From: Coneutiohabitans thermophilus
GTDB taxonomy: Bacteria; Zhuqueibacterota; Zhuqueibacteria; Zhuqueibacterales; Zhuqueibacteraceae
NCBI GenBank assembly: GCA_034505235.1
Contig: JAPDQY010000212.1
Location: 1 to 7,589 of the forward strand
Length of the DNA: 7,589 nucleotides
Direction of reading: 5' to 3'
The notes beneath the pieces were generated by a model. That model worked only from the letters and a program-made list of their open reading frames with translations, made no database searches and was not told the DNA's origin. The position numbers were made by a program, and so were the translations under genes. Shown piece after piece: positions 4,986 through 7,589 of this stretch; the first letter of the stretch is position 1, and every line of letters begins with the position of its first letter.

Positions 4986-7154
4986 TTGCGCATAGGAATT
5001 GACGCAACCTGTCTGCCGCCTTCTCTGGCCGGAGCGGGACGCTACGTACTCGGTCTCATCAGAGGGCTGGCAAGCCTGGAGCGCGATCACGAGTATTACA
5101 TATTCGTGAAAAAAAAGGATGCACCGCGCTTCACCAATCTGCCAGCCAACATGCACCGGGTGGAACTCCCCAATTACCCCCGCCCGCTGCGATTGGTCTG
5201 GCAGCATTTCTGCGCGAGCAGTTCCGCACGGCGACACAAACTGGACATTTGGCATGGCACGCACTACGCCCTGCCACGCCCGCAGCCGGGCGTGCGTTTG
5301 GTCTCGACTTTTCACGATTTGGGCGTGTTCCTCCATCCGGAATTTTATCCCGCGGGCAAGCGCCTCTATTTTCAGGCGGCGATCACCCAGGCGGCACGCC
5401 GTGCCGATCATATTCTCGCTGTTTCAAAAGCCACGGCGCGCGACTATCGCCGCTTCACCCACCGGCTGTCACTGCCTGACCGCCACGGCGTCGTGACCGT
5501 CATTGCCTCGGGCGTACACGAAGAGTTCTTTGTCCCGGTCCCCGAGGAGCACAAGCAGAGCATGCGCCAAAAATACGCCGGCGGCGCGCCTTATTTGCTT
5601 TTCGTGGGAACCTGCGAGAAGCGCAAAAACCTCGGCATGTTGATCGAAGCTTTTCGCCGCTTCGCTCTCAACGGCCGGCGGGATCATGTGTTGTTGCTCG
5701 CCGGTCAACCGGGCAACGGCTCCCGCGCCCTCGAGCAGGCCCTGGCTGCTTACTGCCTGCACGGCCGCGTCCGGCTGCTGGGGTACGTGCCTGAAATGGA
5801 TTTGCCCGCACTTTATCAGGCTGCGGCATTGGTAGTTCTGCCCTCCCACTATGAGGGCTTCGGCTTTCCGCTGTTGGAGGCGATGGCCGGTGGCGCCGTT
5901 GCCCTGGCTGCGAACAATTCCGCCCTGCGGGAACTGGCAGGCCACCGCGCCATGCTGTGCGACAACGATGCCGGGGCATGGGCTGCCCGCATGGCGGAGT
6001 TGGTTGACAACCAGGAATTGCGCCGCGAACTCTGTCACCACGGCCGCCGGCATGCCCGTCGCTTCACCTGGCGCAAAACGGCCGAACAGATGGTTGCGTT
6101 TTACGAAAGTTTGTCCAAAGAAAATTCCGTTCGCATGTTTCCCCCGGCAAAGGGCACAGCCATTCCGGCCTGCCGCAATGGCATGGCTGCGTTTGCAATG
6201 ACTCCGGAGAGAATGCGGGTAGTTGCCGAAGCGGCATTACGCACCCTGGCATATGCGGATTTGTTTGACTATCCCCTGGCGCGCGCGGAGATTCACGAGG
6301 GCCTCCCGGGCGTGCGCGCCACCCCGGTCGAAGTCGCTGCTGCCTTGCAGTTTCTGCATCAGCACGGCCTGATCGCAGAGTCCTGCGGCTTTTTCTTTCT
6401 GGCTGATCGCCGCCATCTGCCCGAATTGCGCGCGGAACGGCGCGAGCTCAGCCGGCATTTGCTGCAGCGCCATCGCAGAATTTTGGCGCGCATCAGTAAA
6501 TTCCCGTTCGTGCGCACCGTGGCCCTTTCCGGAGCGCTCGCCTTCGAAAACGGCCGGGCAGACGACGATATTGATCTGTTTCTGATTGTCGACAGCCGGC
6601 GTTTGTGGACTGTTTACGCCGGCCTGGTACTGTTTACCAAATTGCTCGGCAAACGCAGGATCATCTGCCTGAACTGTCTGGTCGGTCACCGCCACCTTGC
6701 GTGGCCGGAACGCGATTTCTTCATCGCCCATCAAATCGTTCATTTGCTGCCGTTGAGTGGCACCGCCATGTTGCGCCGCTTCATGGCGGCCAACGCCTGG
6801 TGTCGGACCTTTCTGCCGCAGGCCGGCGGTCGCCGGCGGCTGGCGCATCCGCTGGCGACCGCCGCTGCATCCGCTCCACCGGCGCGGCTGCAGCGCCTGA
6901 TGGAGGCGGTGCTGGCGCTCGCTCCATTCGATCAACTCGAGAGACTTGTCTTCATGTTTTATCGCCGCCGGATTCAACGGCGCACGCAAAACCTGCCGGC
7001 CGGGGCGGTCACAGCGCAAGCCGGCTGCATCCTGCTGTTTACCAACGATCATCGTTTCCGTCTTCGGACAAAATTGGAGGCGCGCCTGCAGCCCGGGCTC
7101 GCCCGGCTGCAGGCGGCGTGGGAAGAGAGGAAAGAAACGCATGCGTGCCCCTAA
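4986..7154 (+). CDS. GT4 family glycosyltransferase fused to a nucleotidyltransferase-like domain
   Basis: A 722-aa two-part protein. Residues 1-~378 form a GT-B fold, retaining GT4 transferase: MRIGIDATC opening, glycine loop AGAGRY (15-20), TFHD (108-111), AVSKAT (145-150), VGTCEKRKN (207-215), and the donor-binding EX7E motif with Glu290 and Glu298 in YEGFGFPLLEAM. It would transfer a sugar from a nucleotide-sugar in the cytoplasm. After a linker (~379-405) comes a winged-helix-like stretch (~410-475, LAYADLFDYPLARAEI) and a polymerase-beta-type nucleotidyltransferase core: SGALAF (515-520) and DDDIDL (526-531). The usual Gly-Ser is Gly-Ala, and no third acidic residue is obvious on the following strand near 559-566, so catalysis is uncertain. 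The region to 722 follows a family known as 'nucleotidyltransferase domain-containing protein' of unknown role. Start: I chose TTG 4986 because GT4 proteins begin here and GTGAG lies at 4975-4979; an in-frame TTG at 4944 adds 14 residues. It lies 68 bases after the methyltransferase and overlaps the cupredoxin gene by 14 nt. Confidence 0.83.
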   Translation: MRIGIDATCLPPSLAGAGRYVLGLIRGLASLERDHEYYIFVKKKDAPRFTNLPANMHRVELPNYPRPLRLVWQHFCASSSARRHKLDIWHGTHYALPRPQPGVRLVSTFHDLGVFLHPEFYPAGKRLYFQAAITQAARRADHILAVSKATARDYRRFTHRLSLPDRHGVVTVIASGVHEEFFVPVPEEHKQSMRQKYAGGAPYLLFVGTCEKRKNLGMLIEAFRRFALNGRRDHVLLLAGQPGNGSRALEQALAAYCLHGRVRLLGYVPEMDLPALYQAAALVVLPSHYEGFGFPLLEAMAGGAVALAANNSALRELAGHRAMLCDNDAGAWAARMAELVDNQELRRELCHHGRRHARRFTWRKTAEQMVAFYESLSKENSVRMFPPAKGTAIPACRNGMAAFAMTPERMRVVAEAALRTLAYADLFDYPLARAEIHEGLPGVRATPVEVAAALQFLHQHGLIAESCGFFFLADRRHLPELRAERRELSRHLLQRHRRILARISKFPFVRTVALSGALAFENGRADDDIDLFLIVDSRRLWTVYAGLVLFTKLLGKRRIICLNCLVGHRHLAWPERDFFIAHQIVHLLPLSGTAMLRRFMAANAWCRTFLPQAGGRRRLAHPLATAAASAPPARLQRLMEAVLALAPFDQLERLVFMFYRRRIQRRTQNLPAGAVTAQAGCILLFTNDHRFRLRTKLEARLQPGLARLQAAWEERKETHACP
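6159..6182 (+). repeat. Hairpin in the linker between the GT4 and nucleotidyltransferase parts
   Basis: GCCATT (6159-6164) pairs with AATGGC (6177-6182). After a C-C mismatch, CGG (6166-6168) pairs with CCG (6173-6175) around a CCTG loop. A second, partly overlapping pair, CAGCCAT (6157-6163) and ATGGCTG (6183-6189), could form instead. It lies in the part of the gene that encodes the interdomain linker. There is no T-tract. It could be the remnant of a former intergenic region or chance. Confidence 0.45.
7083..7115 (+). repeat. Strong 14-bp hairpin just upstream of the cupredoxin start
   Basis: CGCCTGCAGCC (7083-7093) pairs perfectly with GGCTGCAGGCG (7105-7115). Inside, after one bulged C at 7094, GGG (7095-7097) pairs with CCC (7102-7104) around a CTCG loop. 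It lies within the last codons of the GT4 fusion gene, encoding part of RLQPGLARLQA. It ends 25 bases before the cupredoxin ATG and just before its ribosome binding site (AGAGG, 7126-7130). There is no T-tract, so a terminator is unlikely. A pause, processing or translation-control role is possible, as is chance in GC-rich code. Confidence 0.6.
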
Positions 7155-7506
7155 GCGGTTGGCGGCAGTCTTGCTGCTGGCCGCCCTCGCCTTGCTGCTG
7201 GTGCAGTGCGGCCAGCAAAATCCGTTTGAACCGACGCGCGGCGCAAATGAAGTGTGGATTCAAGCAACGCGCTTCGATCCGCCGGAGTTGACCGTTGCCA
7301 CCGGCACCACCGTGGAATGGACCAACAAGGACAATACCATTCATGACATCACCAGTGGCACGCCCACCCACCCGGCGGGTGATTTTTCCCCCTCGCCACC
7401 TTTGAAGACAAATGAAACCTACATGGTGGCGTTTCGCAAAGCCGGACGCTTCCCCTACTACTGCACCGTGCATCCGCAGCAGACCGGGGTCATCATCGTG
7501 CAGTAG
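7141..7506 (+). CDS. Cupredoxin (plastocyanin-like) lipoprotein
   Basis: Exported single-copper electron-transfer protein of 121 aa. The N-terminus is a lipoprotein signal: MRAPKR, a hydrophobic core to about residue 21, then LVQ-Cys23 followed by GQQNPFEP. Gln at -1 is unusual for a lipobox. Residues ~37-121 are the beta-barrel domain. Copper ligands visible are His68 (NTIHD), Cys108 and His111 (YYCTVHP). The axial position, normally Met in a C-x2-H-x2-M loop, is Gln114 here. Gln is the axial ligand in plant stellacyanin-type proteins, so a lower redox potential is a fair inference. I chose the ATG at 7141 because it gives a complete signal peptide and has AGAGG 10 bases upstream; the open frame before it is out-of-frame reading of the GT4 fusion gene. 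The start overlaps that gene's end by 14 nt, which suggests co-expression. The redox partner is unknown. Confidence 0.88.
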   Translation: MRAPKRLAAVLLLAALALLLVQCGQQNPFEPTRGANEVWIQATRFDPPELTVATGTTVEWTNKDNTIHDITSGTPTHPAGDFSPSPPLKTNETYMVAFRKAGRFPYYCTVHPQQTGVIIVQ

Positions 7507-7589
7507 AGGGAGCCGCCGCGGAGTCGATAATCCCTGACAGCGCAGAGGCAAAACAGCAGCGTCTCTTTCCCGCTGTCTCCCTGCCGCTT
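7507..7589. other. 3' flank with a possible weak hairpin
   Basis: No gene is visible in the last 83 bases. GACAGCG (7536-7542) is complementary to CGCTGTC (7571-7577), and AGAG (7544-7547) to CTCT (7563-7566) inside it, giving a loose stem with a large loop. No T-tract follows within the window, so I do not call a terminator. Confidence 0.3.

Noticed and set aside
6237..7142. Minus-strand open frame of 301 codons opposite the nucleotidyltransferase-like domain
   Set aside because: The plus strand gives a coherent domain in frame with the GT4 enzyme; the antisense product is rich in Gln/Arg/Ala with no recognisable domain.
1..7589. CRISPR array, transposon ends, phage genes, tRNA or riboswitch
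   Set aside because: Scanned both strands by eye: no regularly spaced repeats, no transposase or integrase motifs, no cloverleaf or known riboswitch core recognised.

Overview
The window reads as GC-rich bacterial chromosome with dense genes, two conserved housekeeping genes on the left and an accessory biosynthetic block on the right. The primary-type sigma factor is short (285 aa, no region 1.1), as in Bacteroidota and relatives. The lipoprotein at the right end has an 'NPFEP' stretch just after its lipid-attachment Cys. Both suggest an FCB-group or similar uncultivated lineage (Calditrichota/KSB1-like). This placement is inference from protein style only.

Layout. 129-317 (+) encodes ribosomal protein S21, followed at 443-1300 (+) by the RpoD-type sigma factor with no dnaG between them. 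A rho-independent terminator at 1329-1366 follows the sigma gene and lies inside the 3' end of the convergent gene 1327-2919 (-). That gene encodes a multi-pass GT-C/GT87-like membrane glycosyltransferase. A divergent intergenic region (2920-3295) carries two small hairpins and a strikingly AT-rich promoter-like block. It precedes a rightward cluster: a type III polyketide synthase (3296-4360), a BpsB/YpbQ-type methyltransferase (4357-4917), a GT4 glycosyltransferase fused to a nucleotidyltransferase-like domain (4986-7154), and a cupredoxin lipoprotein (7141-7506).

How it may work together. The first two cluster genes match the Bacillus subtilis BpsA/BpsB pair, which makes alkylpyrones from fatty acyl starters and methylates them. 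They overlap by 4 nt (GTGA). The GT4 fusion follows after 68 nt, and the cupredoxin overlaps the GT4 gene by 14 nt, so the four are probably one transcript. An attractive but unproven reading is a pathway for a methylated, possibly glycosylated, membrane phenolic or pyrone lipid, with a lipid-anchored copper protein as an associated electron carrier. The most distinctive points are the GT4-nucleotidyltransferase fusion with a hairpin in its linker, the 14-bp hairpin just upstream of the cupredoxin start, and the Met-to-Gln change at the copper axial ligand position.

No tRNA, rRNA, CRISPR array, insertion sequence or phage gene was seen. Statements about families come from recall of motifs, not from a database search.
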